Positions 25,583-34,831 of a DNA stretch of 64,000 nt are shown here, in pieces. Numbering within the stretch: the first letter of the stretch is position 1; every line of letters starts with the position of its first letter. Under the pieces are notes generated by a model. The model had not been told where the DNA came from. It did no database searches and saw only the letters and a program-made list of their open reading frames with translations. The DNA lies in NCBI RefSeq assembly GCF_025426255.1, contig NZ_CP104861.1, positions 2,976,001-3,040,000 of the forward strand, given 5' to 3'. A program made the position numbers and the translations under genes. Source of the stretch: Pseudomonas fragi. GTDB lineage: Bacteria > Pseudomonadota > Gammaproteobacteria > Pseudomonadales > Pseudomonadaceae.

Positions 25583-26098
25583 ATGGAAATAACCGAGACA
25601 GCACTGCGTATTCTGTTTGTCGGAATTGGGGCCACGCTGATCATGGACCTATCGGCTTTTGTTCAAGCACGAGTATTTGGCCTGACGTCGCCTAACTATG
25701 GGCTGGTCGGTCGTTGGCTTGGCCACATGCTGCAAGGGCAGTTTCGTCACTCCACGATCATGACGGCGGCTCCTGTCAGGAATGAGCGCCTGCTGGGGTG
25801 GGTATTTCATTACGTCACCGGCATAGTCTTCGCAATGGTGCTGATCGGTGCGAAAGGACTTGCCTGGCTCTGCAACCCCACACTGGTGCCTGCGCTGGTG
25901 ATGGGGTTGGTCACTGTGATTGCGCCTTTCTTCATCATGCAGCCCGCGTTCGGTTTCGGCATTGCTGCGTCGAAGACAGCGGCACCAAGCGTCGCAAGGC
26001 GCAGAAGCATTACTGCACATCTGATTTTCGGACTAGGCCTTTTTGTTGCTGGATGGCTGTTGATGCTGATCTTTCCGGCATCGTTATGCCTAAGTTGA
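25583..26098 (+). CDS. DUF2938 family membrane protein
   Basis: 171 residues with four hydrophobic segments: ALRILFVGIGATLIMDLSAF, LLGWVFHYVTGIVFAMVLIG, ALVMGLVTVIAPFFIMQPAF and LIFGLGLFVAGWLLMLIF. The sequence PNYGLVGRWLGHMLQGQFRH and the PAFGFGIAASKTAAP loop mark DUF2938, a family very often paired with a divergent MerR regulator, as here. It is an inner-membrane protein of unknown role. GCAAGGAG lies just before the ATG. Confidence 0.88.
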   Translation: MEITETALRILFVGIGATLIMDLSAFVQARVFGLTSPNYGLVGRWLGHMLQGQFRHSTIMTAAPVRNERLLGWVFHYVTGIVFAMVLIGAKGLAWLCNPTLVPALVMGLVTVIAPFFIMQPAFGFGIAASKTAAPSVARRRSITAHLIFGLGLFVAGWLLMLIFPASLCLS

Positions 26099-26502
26099 GT
26101 GCCTTTGGGCAGCGCTGGTGCTTAGGGTAAGAGCGTAAGTTCTGAGTGTCTGTTTGTAGCCGATTGCTGCACGGGGTAAAAGGCGGGGGCATTGAATGTG
26201 AGTCAAGGGCTACTTCTGGCCGAACGCGGCCCGCCACGAGGGGCTGCTTTCACCCTAGTAAGAGACCGATAGACTTCTATGCGCAAGAACACAAAATTGT
26301 GAAATTCAGCAAACAACACTGTGCAATAACAGCGAGCTCCAGGAAGCGGAACTCCAATGTAAAGGCAGTCAGATGGACAGCAAGCGCTGTTGAGTTCCGG
26401 GGGAGAGTCAACTTCACTTTGAATCGCCAATAACGGCCTAAAACGAAGTAATGGGTGTGTCGACTCAAAAGACTAATCACCCTAAAAAATCACAACCTCA
26501 TA
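26099..26502. other. gene-free stretch, AT-richer
   Basis: About 400 bases between the convergent DUF2938 and DHFR-like genes. Short overlapping frames on both strands have no ribosome site, domain or codon pattern. Nothing recognisable was found. Base composition drops here and stays low to about 29.3 kb. Confidence 0.6.
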
Positions 26503-27087
26503 TCATTGGTTTTGTTTTACCTCGTAATGCAGGAACAGCACTCCCGAGTCAAACAATTTACTTTTCACCAGCGTGAGTGCAGTTCTGTCCTTAATATTTT
26601 TGAATAAAGGAATACCCTGCCCCAACAGAATCGGATTGATGAATAGCCAGTACTCGTCGATGAGGTTTTCCGCCATTAGCGCGTGTGTGGCGCCGGGACT
26701 GCCAAACACTAAAATATCGCTGCCTGCGCTATGCTTAAGCTTGCTGATTTCATCGCTTAAATGGCTGCTGATGATTTTAGTATCAGGATTATTCTTTTCC
26801 AGCAGGGTTTTCGACAACACAATTTTTCGGGCGGTTTTATACCATCGCGAATGCGCCTGGTCATGCGTACTGGCGTTGGGCTGCTCGGTAGCGGTTGGCC
26901 AATAGGACTCCATCATCTGATAGGTGACGCGCCCGTATAACGCGGTGTCGGTCTGCTGAATCCGCTGGTCCACATATCCAAACAAATCGTCGCTCAGACT
27001 GATCCAGCCCAAGCTAGCCATGCCTTCATCGGTGGAGGCAACAAAACCATCCAGTGACACATGCATAAACGAAACAATTTTCCGCAT
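26503..27087 (-). CDS. dihydrofolate-reductase-like (RibD C-terminal) protein
   Basis: 194 residues. MRKIVSFMHVSLDGFVAS, the ALYGRVTYQMMESYW helix, ARKIVLSKTLL, ISKLKHSAGSDILVFGSPG and the closing INPILLGQGIPLF block are those of the RibD_C/DHFR-like superfamily, NADPH-binding reductases of mostly unknown substrate. GGAGATAGTC precedes the ATG. AT content and codon use (many AAA, TTA, ATT) differ from the neighbours, suggesting recent acquisition. Transcribed alone. Confidence 0.85.
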   Translation of the reverse strand: MRKIVSFMHVSLDGFVASTDEGMASLGWISLSDDLFGYVDQRIQQTDTALYGRVTYQMMESYWPTATEQPNASTHDQAHSRWYKTARKIVLSKTLLEKNNPDTKIISSHLSDEISKLKHSAGSDILVFGSPGATHALMAENLIDEYWLFINPILLGQGIPLFKNIKDRTALTLVKSKLFDSGVLFLHYEVKQNQ

Positions 27088-27377
27088 GACTATCTCCTTG
27101 ATTTTATTTTGATTACATAGTCGTTAAGTCCCGCCAGTGCTTGGTTTCTGCCTTCATTTCCACCCTTCCTCTCCCCACCATGTTGCGTGGTTACGCAGTA
27201 GAACATCAGCCGAACGCCATTCTTAAACCGCCTTCCGTAAAGGAGACAGTCCCGACTGTCTCTTCTGGCCGATAGCAGCCCTTCTTGACAGAGGGCTATC
27301 AACCCAAAACGATCATCTGGCGAGGTATTGAACGGGTGCCGGAAATGCGCTCATTGCTTAAGCATAGAGCTATTACA

Positions 27378-28277
27378 TTAGTCCAAGTGTTGAGACTCCT
27401 TGACGATAAAGTCGATGAAAGCGCGCGTTTTCGCTGGCAAATGCAACCGCGATGTATAAACGAGATTGATGGCTAACCCAGGCAACTCCCAGTCGGTCAG
27501 AACCGGGATCAGTCGACCCGAGACTATATCGTCGTGTATCACATATGTCGGTTGAGCAAGAATACCTGACCCTTGCAGCGCAACGGCTCGCAAGAGCTGA
27601 CCATCGTTGGACTCGAACGAGGCTGATGTTGAAATCCTTATGGACTGGTCTTCGCGCTGGAAAACCATTTCATAAGGGTCGGTGGCGTAGGTGTAGAGCA
27701 AGAGTTGATGGTCAATCAACTCCTGAGGATGTCCCGGACAACCGTGGCGTTGCAAATAATCAGGCGACGCGGCTAGCGTGCGGCGTGTCTCAGTCAAACG
27801 CCTAACCACAAGGCTGGTGTCAGGCTCACTTTCACGCGTGCGCAGCGCGACATCAATGTTGTCGTCAATGATGTCGCAATAACGGTTTTCAGCAACGACG
27901 TCCAAGCGAACATCGGGGTACAGCTGTTTGAACTTCGGCAGCAGGGGCAATATGTACTGCAGGCATAGAGATAAAGAGGCAGTGACACGCAACACACCCG
28001 TTGGATGGCTTTTGGTCGCAGAGACGGCGTCGGTGGCCCCTTGCATGGCCAGCAGAGCGGCTTTGGAATTGTTGTAGAAGTCCTTCCCTACCTCGGTAAC
28101 AAACAATCGACGGGTACTGCGCTCAACCAGCCTGGCCCCCAGGCGATCCTCCAGCGCAGCCAGGTGACGGCTTGCAGCGGCATTGGACAAGCCCAGCGCC
28201 TCAGCTGCTTTGTTCAAGCTGCCCAGTTCAGTGACCTTTACAAACAACTCATACTCTGTCCAGCGATCCATCAGCAT
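27378..28277 (-). CDS. LysR-family regulator
   Basis: 299 residues (297 from the second ATG). The HTH YELFVKVTELGSLNKAAEALGLSNAAASRHLAALEDRLGARL and the linker RRLFVTEVGKDFY place it in the CrgA/PA0477-like LysR group, followed by an effector domain. It is divergent from the SnoaL-like gene at 28403 (125-bp gap), the probable target. The 290 bases downstream (27088-27377) contain no gene I can support. Confidence 0.87.
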   Translation of the reverse strand: MLMDRWTEYELFVKVTELGSLNKAAEALGLSNAAASRHLAALEDRLGARLVERSTRRLFVTEVGKDFYNNSKAALLAMQGATDAVSATKSHPTGVLRVTASLSLCLQYILPLLPKFKQLYPDVRLDVVAENRYCDIIDDNIDVALRTRESEPDTSLVVRRLTETRRTLAASPDYLQRHGCPGHPQELIDHQLLLYTYATDPYEMVFQREDQSIRISTSASFESNDGQLLRAVALQGSGILAQPTYVIHDDIVSGRLIPVLTDWELPGLAINLVYTSRLHLPAKTRAFIDFIVKESQHLD

Positions 28278-28402
28278 TGTTCCGGTGGGTGGAAATGTGA
28301 TTTCCAGTTAAAGACTTTTTCAAAGTAATTGCTACCGCTAATCTAGATATACCCCCTGCAGCAAAGATTATCTACGCTGAGGAAAACACGACGGAGATTC
28401 AA

Positions 28403-28825
28403 TTGAGTCATAATCTAGAGACCGTAAAACAATATTTTAAATTCTGTGTTGATGGAAAAGATGTGGATCGCGCGGAGGAATTCTTCGCGGATGATGTCGT
28501 AGTTCACCGGCCGGACTGCAGCGCGCCTATCGTGGGTGTAAAACGTTTTAAAGAAGCATTAAAGCTTAATGTAACTGATCGATATGAGTCTATTCATACG
28601 ACCTTTCAGAAAGAAATAGTGGTCGACGACGTTGTGGTAGTGGCATTAATGCATCAGGCCAAAGGATCCAATACCTGGCACGGGTTTGATGTCACAGGAA
28701 AAGATCTCGCATGGACGGCATTAACTTATTTTCGATTCAATGCCGAGGGAAAGATCATTGAGGAAATTGTTGAGCGAAATGAGTTATTCATGGCGAAACA
28801 GCTCGGCATTATTGAATACGACTAA
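28403..28825 (+). CDS. SnoaL-like (NTF2-fold) protein
   Basis: 140 residues from TTG 28403, with CGGAG seven bases upstream. The sequence LETVKQYFKFCVDGKDVDRAEEFFADDVVVHRP, then GVKRFKEALK and the closing FNAEGKIIEEIVERNEL follows the SnoaL-like polyketide-cyclase/ester-cyclase pattern. That fold makes a small cone-shaped cavity used for many reactions, so no reaction is predicted. The gene is AT-rich compared with the window. The divergent LysR gene probably regulates it. Confidence 0.82.
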   Translation: MSHNLETVKQYFKFCVDGKDVDRAEEFFADDVVVHRPDCSAPIVGVKRFKEALKLNVTDRYESIHTTFQKEIVVDDVVVVALMHQAKGSNTWHGFDVTGKDLAWTALTYFRFNAEGKIIEEIVERNELFMAKQLGIIEYD

Positions 28826-29626
28826 GTAAATCACAGCGCCTGGTTTGCTCGCCTGGAAACCGGGTAATACTTAAGCTGTTTATATTCTACAGATTGAATT
28901 GCCAAGGCAACTTGTTCGTCGTCGTATATAAGCTCAAGTCATGGGTTTAACCGGCTTGCCTCTTGGCAAAAACGATCTGGCAAACCCAAAGGTGACCCAG
29001 GCCCTTTCAGGCCAAGTTCGATCTGCTGGCAGATACCTGGGATCACCCGAGCTTTCGAAAAGATTTGCAAGATCGCTCCAGGGACATTGCCGCCATCGAC
29101 GAAAACCGCCTTCGCGCCGAAAACCATCAGGCCGTGACCGGTGCTTGTGTCCTGAAGGGAGGCAGGGCCAGGCGCTCACCTACCTTGCCCTGTTGCAATG
29201 GCTCCCGATCACGGCGGAAAAACAGAGCCACACATTAGTTGTATACAATAACTTTAAGTTCTGGTTACATTATTCCGCGCCTACGACCCCGGTAATCGCC
29301 GGGGCGTATTGCGACGGTCAAAAAACCATGCAACATCCACAGCCGCTCCAACCCATCGAACGTCATCCACGGATGTCGTTCAACGACCTCTACTATGCTT
29401 GCTTGAGCCATCGTTCAAGCAACACATTCGTCTTCCTGCCGTTCGCCGACCACACCTACGGGAACCTCCTGGAACCCACTGCGGGTCAATGTCTGCTGAA
29501 GTCTGAGCCTGACAGCAACACGTTGCATCCGGGCAGTACCTGCCTGCAAGGGCTTCGCTGATGCCGAAAACAGGTGTATGCCCAGAATCAACTTGTATCC
29601 AAGATCCATACGGAAGAGGAGCACCC
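28826..29626. other. 800-base gap with possible gene remnant
   Basis: No gene can be supported. Around 28985-29150 the plus strand has a codon-like stretch (FDLLADTWDHPSFRKDLQ, IDENRLRAENHQAV) that starts and ends without start codon or domain, so it may be a decayed gene. A palindrome at 29239-29248 is listed separately. The part after 29330 may be leader for the deaminase gene. Confidence 0.4.
29239..29248. promoter_or_regulatory. TTGTATACAA palindrome
   Basis: A perfect 10-bp palindrome of the T.GT..AC.A type bound by many GntR/FCD regulators, about 380 bases before the 8-oxoguanine deaminase ATG. A partial echo (TTGTATCCAA) occurs around 29593. No GntR gene is present in the window, so the regulator would act from elsewhere. 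Confidence 0.35.
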
Positions 29627-30985
29627 ATGCCCAAAACTTTACTGGTAAAAAACGCCGAGCTTTTGGTGACAATGGATGGTGAGCGCCGGGAAATCAGGCG
29701 CGGTGGTCTGTTCATCGAGGGCAACCTGATCAAGCAGGTCGGCCCTACCGAAACACTGCCCCAACATGCTGATGTGATTCTGGACATGGCCGGGAAAGTA
29801 GTAATTCCAGGCCTGGTCAATACCCACCACCACATGTACCAGAGCCTCACCCGCGTAGTGCCGGCGGCTCAGGACGGTGAGCTGTTCAATTGGCTGACCA
29901 ACCTGTATCCAATCTGGGCCCGGCTGACGCCCGAAATGATCGCGGTATCGACTCAAACGGCGATGGCCGAGCTGATTCTCTCAGGCTGCACCACCTCCAG
30001 TGACCACCTCTATATTTACCCCAATGGCTGCAAGCTTGATGACAGCATCCATGCCGCCGCAGAGATTGGCATGCGCTTTCACGCTGCACGCGGCAGCATG
30101 AGTGTGGGCCGCAGCCTAGGCGGTCTACCACCCGACTCCGTGGTGGAGAAAGAGAGTTACATCCTCAAGGATTCCCAGCGCCTGATCGAAGAGTTCCATG
30201 ATGCCAGCCATGGCTCAATGCTGCGCATGGTCGTGGCGCCCTGCTCGCCCTTTTCCGTGAGCCGTGACCTGATGCGCGAATCAGCAGTTCTTGCGCGCCA
30301 GTACGGTGTGTCATTGCACACGCACCTTGCAGAAAACGTCAGCGACATCGCCTACAGCCGCGAGAAGTTCGGCATGACCCCTGCCGAATACGTCGAAGAC
30401 CTGGGCTGGGTCGGCCACGATGTATGGCACGCCCATTGTGTGCAACTCGACCAGCACGGTATTGAGCTGTTCGCGCGCACCGGGACCGGAGTTGCCCACT
30501 GCCCGTGCTCGAACATGCGTCTGGGCTCAGGGATCGCTCCGATCCGCAAGATGCGCGACCAGGGTGTCCCGGTGGGCCTGGGTGTGGACGGTTCGGCTTC
30601 CAACGATGGCGCCAGCATGATCGGCGAGGTACGCCAGGCGCTGCTGTTGCAGCGTGTCGGTTTTGGCCCCGATGCGATGTCTGCTCGTGAAGCACTGGAA
30701 ATCGCAACACTGGGCGGCGCCAAGGTGCTCAACCGCAATGATATTGGCGCCCTCGCCCCCGGCATGGTGGCGGACTTCGTCGCCTTCGACCTTGGACATC
30801 TGGCCTATGCCGGCGCCCTTCACGACCCGCTGGCCGCCTTGGTGTTTTGCACCCCGACCCACGTCGACACCAGCGTGATCAACGGCCGTGTGGTGGTCAA
30901 GAACGGTCACCTCACCACCGTCGACCTGCCCCTGGTGCTGGAACGCCACAACCGGTTGGCCCGGCAGTTGGTCAGCGGCGAGTGA
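29627..30985 (+). CDS. 8-oxoguanine deaminase
   Basis: 452 residues from ATG 29627 with AGAGGAG seven bases upstream. It agrees along its full length with P. aeruginosa PA0142-type 8-oxoguanine deaminases: the zinc motif GLVNTHHHMYQSLTR, CTTSSDHLYIYPNGC, HTHLAEN, AHCVQLD, HCPCSNMRLGSG and GVDGSASNDG with the catalytic Asp. This amidohydrolase-superfamily enzyme deaminates 8-oxoguanine to urate and so salvages or detoxifies oxidised guanine in the cytoplasm. The purine permease gene follows 126 bases downstream on the same strand, consistent with import of the base and its entry into urate breakdown. Confidence 0.93.
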   Translation: MPKTLLVKNAELLVTMDGERREIRRGGLFIEGNLIKQVGPTETLPQHADVILDMAGKVVIPGLVNTHHHMYQSLTRVVPAAQDGELFNWLTNLYPIWARLTPEMIAVSTQTAMAELILSGCTTSSDHLYIYPNGCKLDDSIHAAAEIGMRFHAARGSMSVGRSLGGLPPDSVVEKESYILKDSQRLIEEFHDASHGSMLRMVVAPCSPFSVSRDLMRESAVLARQYGVSLHTHLAENVSDIAYSREKFGMTPAEYVEDLGWVGHDVWHAHCVQLDQHGIELFARTGTGVAHCPCSNMRLGSGIAPIRKMRDQGVPVGLGVDGSASNDGASMIGEVRQALLLQRVGFGPDAMSAREALEIATLGGAKVLNRNDIGALAPGMVADFVAFDLGHLAYAGALHDPLAALVFCTPTHVDTSVINGRVVVKNGHLTTVDLPLVLERHNRLARQLVSGE

Positions 30986-31024
30986 CCCGTACCAATCGCT
31001 GCCCTCGACACTGAGTGCAACGAC

Positions 31025-31040
31025 GGGCGCAACTGCGCCC
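31025..31040 (+). terminator. small hairpin between deaminase and permease genes
   Basis: GGGCGC (31025-31030) and GCGCCC (31035-31040) around an AACT loop, in the 126-base gap. There is no T-tract. It may be an attenuation or processing hairpin. Confidence 0.35.
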
Positions 31041-31111
31041 ACCCACTCATCGAATGCGACTGAGAACGTGCTGTTAGACGCATCTAAAATAACAAAAGCG
31101 AGCTACTCACC

Positions 31112-32626
31112 ATGACTTCTTCAGCTTCATCTCGTCCAGAGGACGAAAACCTCGGTATTGGCGCCAACCTGGCCTACGGTCTTCAACATGTGTTGACAAT
31201 GTACGGAGGCATCATCGCTGTCCCCCTGATCATCGGTCAGGCTGCCGGGCTTTCTTCAGCCGACGTGGGCCTGTTGATCGCCGCGTCGCTGTTCGCCGGA
31301 GGCCTGGCCACCTTGCTGCAGACACTTGGGATTCCCTTCTTCGGCTGTCGCCTCCCTCTGGTTCAAGGGGTGTCTTTCGCCGGTGTTTCGACCATGGTCG
31401 CGATCATTGGCAGTGACGGTACAGGCGGACTGCCCGTGGTATTCGGGGCGGTAATCGTTGCGTCGGTGATCGGCCTGCTGATCACGCCGCTGTTCTCGAG
31501 CATCATCAAGTTCTTTCCGCCGCTGGTGACGGGAATCGTCATAACCACCATCGGATTGACTCTGATGCCTGTCACGGCACGCTGGGCCATGGGCGGTAAC
31601 AGTCAGGCAGCCGACTTTGGCAGCATGGCCAACATAGGCCTGGCGGCACTCACACTGGTCACCGTACTGCTGCTCAGCAAGCTGGGAAGTGCGAGCATTT
31701 CGCGCCTGTCGATTCTGCTGGCAATCGTCATCGGCACACTGGTCGCTACCGCTTGTGGGATGGCAGATTTCTCCCAAGTACTAAAAGGCCCCTTGGTGGC
31801 GCTGCCCGAAGTCCTGCACTACGGCCTTCCGCAATTTCGGTTCGCCGCTATCCTGTCGATGCTGATCGTAATTCTCGTGACCATGGTCGAGACCTCCGCA
31901 GACATTCTCGCCGTCGGTGAGATCATCGATACCAAAGTCGATTCGAAACGCCTCGGCAACGGCCTGCGGGCGGATATGATTTCCAGCGCCCTGGCGCCCC
32001 TGTTTGGCTCCTTCACCCAGAGTGCCTTTGCGCAGAACGTTGGTCTGGTCGCCGTAACTGGTATCAAGAGCCGCTATGTGGTGGCCACCGCCGGGCTGAT
32101 CCTGGTGACTCTGGGGCTGCTGCCGGTGATGGGAAGACTGGTCGCCGCGGTGCCTACCGCCGTCCTCGGTGGTGCCGGTCTGGTGCTGTTCGGCACCGTC
32201 GCAGCCAGCGGTATCCGTACCCTGGCCCAGGTGGACTACCGCAACAACATGAACCTGATCATCGTGGCCACATCAATCGGTTTCGGCATGATCCCGATTG
32301 CAGCGCCAAACTTCTACAATCACTTCCCGACCTGGTTCGAGACCATTTTTCACTCCGGCATCAGCTCGGCAGCGATCATGGCCATCCTGCTCAACCTGCT
32401 GTTCAACCATCTGCGGGCCGGTAACTCCGACCAGCAATCGGTATTCGTTGCTGCCAGCGATCGCATCCTGCGCTCCCGGGATATCTGCGAACTCAATGAC
32501 GGTGATGTTTTCCGCGATGGCAAGCTGTTCGACTGCAACGGCAAGGAAGTACCGATTATAGAGAGCGACGAGAGCCATGAGCAGGCCCCGGCACTGCGCA
32601 AAAAGCGCTTCGAGCAGGAACACTAG
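31112..32626 (+). CDS. NCS2 family purine (xanthine/urate-type) permease
   Basis: 504 residues. NLAYGLQHVLTMYGG at the start, GCRLPLVQGVSFAGV, VETSADILAVGEI and the AFAQNVGLVAVTGI segment (the conserved QN.G of the family) identify a nucleobase:cation symporter-2 with 14 membrane spans. A polar C-terminal tail of about 60 residues is cytoplasmic. The closest characterised types import xanthine, urate or both. Placement after 8-oxoguanine deaminase suggests an oxidised purine or urate as substrate, which is inference. The ribosome site is weak. Confidence 0.88.
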   Translation: MTSSASSRPEDENLGIGANLAYGLQHVLTMYGGIIAVPLIIGQAAGLSSADVGLLIAASLFAGGLATLLQTLGIPFFGCRLPLVQGVSFAGVSTMVAIIGSDGTGGLPVVFGAVIVASVIGLLITPLFSSIIKFFPPLVTGIVITTIGLTLMPVTARWAMGGNSQAADFGSMANIGLAALTLVTVLLLSKLGSASISRLSILLAIVIGTLVATACGMADFSQVLKGPLVALPEVLHYGLPQFRFAAILSMLIVILVTMVETSADILAVGEIIDTKVDSKRLGNGLRADMISSALAPLFGSFTQSAFAQNVGLVAVTGIKSRYVVATAGLILVTLGLLPVMGRLVAAVPTAVLGGAGLVLFGTVAASGIRTLAQVDYRNNMNLIIVATSIGFGMIPIAAPNFYNHFPTWFETIFHSGISSAAIMAILLNLLFNHLRAGNSDQQSVFVAASDRILRSRDICELNDGDVFRDGKLFDCNGKEVPIIESDESHEQAPALRKKRFEQEH

Positions 32627-32642
32627 GCCACCCTGAGCCAAG

Positions 32643-32670
32643 GAAAGCGGCGTGCACGCGCCGCTTTCCA
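32643..32670. terminator. hairpin after the purine permease gene
   Basis: Perfect 11-bp stem GGAAAGCGGCG (32643-32653) with CGCCGCTTTCC (32660-32670) and a TGCACG loop, 17 bases past the permease stop. There is no clear T-run. The remaining bases to 32940 (gap 32627-32940) contain nothing else recognisable. Confidence 0.65.
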
Positions 32671-32940
32671 TACTGCCGTTGTGGATGCCTGTTCAAGGGC
32701 AATATAACGGCTGATCAACCAGGTTTTCACACGCTCCAAGCCAAAAACGCATGTCGAAACACCAAGTCTAAAAACAACCGCACTCTGGGGCCGTTGGCGA
32801 TTTAAGCAACGGGCACCTAGAACTTTTCCCTGTTTATTGGTCTATGTGAATAAGCACATCTGCGCGGCAGGCCCGAACCCGAAGGTTCCCGCAGCCAGAT
32901 GGCGACACGTCCAATTGTTAATCAGAGGTTTTCTGCGCTC

Positions 32941-33339
32941 ATGAAATTCCATGACCCACGAATGGTGCTTTTCGGCCTGTTCGCGTTGGCGGCAGTGGGC
33001 TCGGCATCAGCCACACAAATGAAAGCCTCAAGCCCTGTTTTCGCCCCCGAAGTCGCAGCCGTTGAGGTTCCGGTCCAGGCTGGCGAAAACCCTTGGCCGA
33101 CCCTGGCCAGTATCGACGCCAGGCAACCAGCAACATTACTTGCCCATGACGACCGATACAGGGATGACGGTCGCTGGCACGATCGCAGGGACGATTCACG
33201 CCGGGAGAACTGGCGTCGAGAACAATGGCGCAGAGAACAGGCGCGCCGGGAAGCCGAACGCCATAGAGATTGGGAGCGCCGCCATGATCGGGCCATGCGC
33301 CAGCGCTACGAGGACGAACACCGCTACTATCGTCGCTAG
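32941..33339 (+). CDS. small secreted Arg-rich protein
   Basis: 132 residues from ATG 32941 (MKFHDPRMVLFGLFALAAVG, signal cleaved after SASA). The first half of the mature protein is low-complexity; the second half is a charged helix made of RR/E/W repeats (DRYRDDGRW, RRENWRREQWRREQARREAERHRDWERRHDRA). It may be an extended single alpha-helix that binds polyanions or the cell surface. I know no characterised relative. AGAGG lies 11 bases upstream of the ATG. Confidence 0.6.
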   Translation: MKFHDPRMVLFGLFALAAVGSASATQMKASSPVFAPEVAAVEVPVQAGENPWPTLASIDARQPATLLAHDDRYRDDGRWHDRRDDSRRENWRREQWRREQARREAERHRDWERRHDRAMRQRYEDEHRYYRR

Positions 33340-33398
33340 CATCGGTACAACACGGGCGCTGCTGCGAAGAGGTCAGCAGGCCCGCAAGACCGACTTTC

Positions 33399-34610
33399 TC
33401 AGCAGCCGCTCAACGCCACCTGCCGACGCTCGCCGGCGAAGAACCACGGGCGCAGGCGCACACCCACGCTGTTCCCGATAAACGCAGCCACCAACCACAC
33501 CCAGCCATGCAGGCTGCCCGAGGCGATGCCGCTAAAGTACGCACCGATATTGCAGCCATAGGCCAGACGCGAACCATAACCAAGCAGCAAACCACCGATC
33601 ACCGCCGCCAACAGCGAACGGGCCGGGATTTTCAGGCTGGGCGCAAAGCGTCCGGCCAAACCTGCGGCCAATAGCGCACCGAGGACGATGCCGATGTCCA
33701 TGACACTGGTGATGTCTTCCCAAACCGGCGCGGCCAGGGCCTTGGCATTGCCCGGCATTTGCCAGAACCCCCAACTGGCGACATCCACACCCAACCCGCT
33801 CGCAGCCTTGGCGCCCCAAAGCGCGAATGCCGAAGTAATGCCCCATGGCCGCCCAGCCAGCGCCAGCGTGGCGTAGTTGAGCAGCGCCAGGCCAATCGCC
33901 CCCCATACCAATGGCCACGGACCGCGCAAGAAGCGGCGCAGGCCCAGGTGTTCGCTGGTCACGCCTTCTTCAAGCGTGCCATGGCGACGTTTTTCCAGGC
34001 GTACGGTCACCACCGCAATGATCGCAAACACGCTCAGGCTCACGAGCAATGCTGGAACCACGCCGAAGCTTTTAACGATGGAGGTGGCCGGGAACGCAGG
34101 CAGCGCAAACCACCAGTCAACGTGATGAGTAGCAATCAACGAACCGCATATAAAGAACAACAGAGTCACCAGCATCCGCGCGTTACCGCCGCCGACGGTA
34201 AACAGGGTGCCAGAGGCGCACCCACCGCCCAGCTGCATGCCGATGCCGAAAATAAACGCACCGAACACGACCGAAATCCCGATTGGCGCCACCAGCCCGA
34301 CCACAGGCTGGCCAAACAAAGTGCCCGCTCCCAGCGCGGGGAAAAACAGCACTACCGCCACGGCCAGCATCACCATTTGCGCACGCAGACCAGCACCCCG
34401 CCGGTCATTGAGAAACACCCGCCAGGCCGAGGTAAACCCGAAGGCTGCGTGATAAAGGGTCAAACCCAGCGCCGCGCCGACCACCAGCAACAGCACCTGG
34501 CGCGAGCCGACGCTGTTTTGCAGAAATACGGCGCCAAGCAACAAAAGGACAAAAGCCACCAGCGGCGCGACGGGCTTGCGCGCAGGTGTCATGGGAAGCG
34601 AACTGCTCAT
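33399..34610 (-). CDS. YeeE/YedE family (TsuA-like) sulfur transporter
   Basis: 403 residues made of two related halves with about ten to twelve hydrophobic segments. Cysteines essential in thiosulfate carriers appear in the expected loops: GMQLGGGCASGTLFTVGGG in the first half and GSRLAYGCNIGAYFSGIASG in the second. TsuA-type proteins import thiosulfate across the inner membrane; others handle selenium or other sulfur species. No TusA/SirA or rhodanese partner is adjacent. Transcribed alone; the REPIN at 34736 lies between its start and the TRAP genes. Confidence 0.88.
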   Translation of the reverse strand: MSSSLPMTPARKPVAPLVAFVLLLLGAVFLQNSVGSRQVLLLVVGAALGLTLYHAAFGFTSAWRVFLNDRRGAGLRAQMVMLAVAVVLFFPALGAGTLFGQPVVGLVAPIGISVVFGAFIFGIGMQLGGGCASGTLFTVGGGNARMLVTLLFFICGSLIATHHVDWWFALPAFPATSIVKSFGVVPALLVSLSVFAIIAVVTVRLEKRRHGTLEEGVTSEHLGLRRFLRGPWPLVWGAIGLALLNYATLALAGRPWGITSAFALWGAKAASGLGVDVASWGFWQMPGNAKALAAPVWEDITSVMDIGIVLGALLAAGLAGRFAPSLKIPARSLLAAVIGGLLLGYGSRLAYGCNIGAYFSGIASGSLHGWVWLVAAFIGNSVGVRLRPWFFAGERRQVALSGC

Positions 34611-34735
34611 GGGAAATCTCGGTTCAATGGATTTTGATTGATTGCAATGGCGCCGAGTATAAACCTGAGCGTGAGACTGATCCTGTTATAGATGGCTATT
34701 GCTGTAGATACGCTGTTCCAGGTCAAGCCCCCCCA

Positions 34736-34786
34736 GTGGGAGCAAGCTTGCTCGCGAAGATCATTCGCGAGCAGGCTCGCTCCCAC
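34736..34786. repeat. REPIN (paired REP palindromes)
   Basis: GTGGGAGCAAGCTTGCTCGC at 34736-34755, inverted as GCGAGCAGGCTCGCTCCCAC at 34767-34786. This is the common Pseudomonas fluorescens-group REP family, here as one inverted pair. Frames read through it give the typical spurious VGASLLAN peptide. Such elements are moved by RAYT transposases; none is present here. Confidence 0.92.
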
Positions 34787-34831
34787 GCTTGAAGTATCCC
34801 TCATGCCGCTGGAGAGGAACGAAGGCTACGC

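Noticed and set aside
28941..29561. 206-codon plus-strand frame before the 8-oxoguanine deaminase gene
   Set aside because: Low-complexity, Arg/Ser/Pro-rich translation with no domain, no convincing ribosome site, and frame overlaps a palindrome and probable leader.
29249..29626. Possible purine riboswitch before the deaminase gene
   Set aside because: I looked for a conserved multi-helix fold and could not assign one; a covariance-model search would decide.
34607..34804. Short frame through the REPIN
   Set aside because: Its VGASLLAN-type peptide is the standard spurious translation of Pseudomonas REP palindromes.
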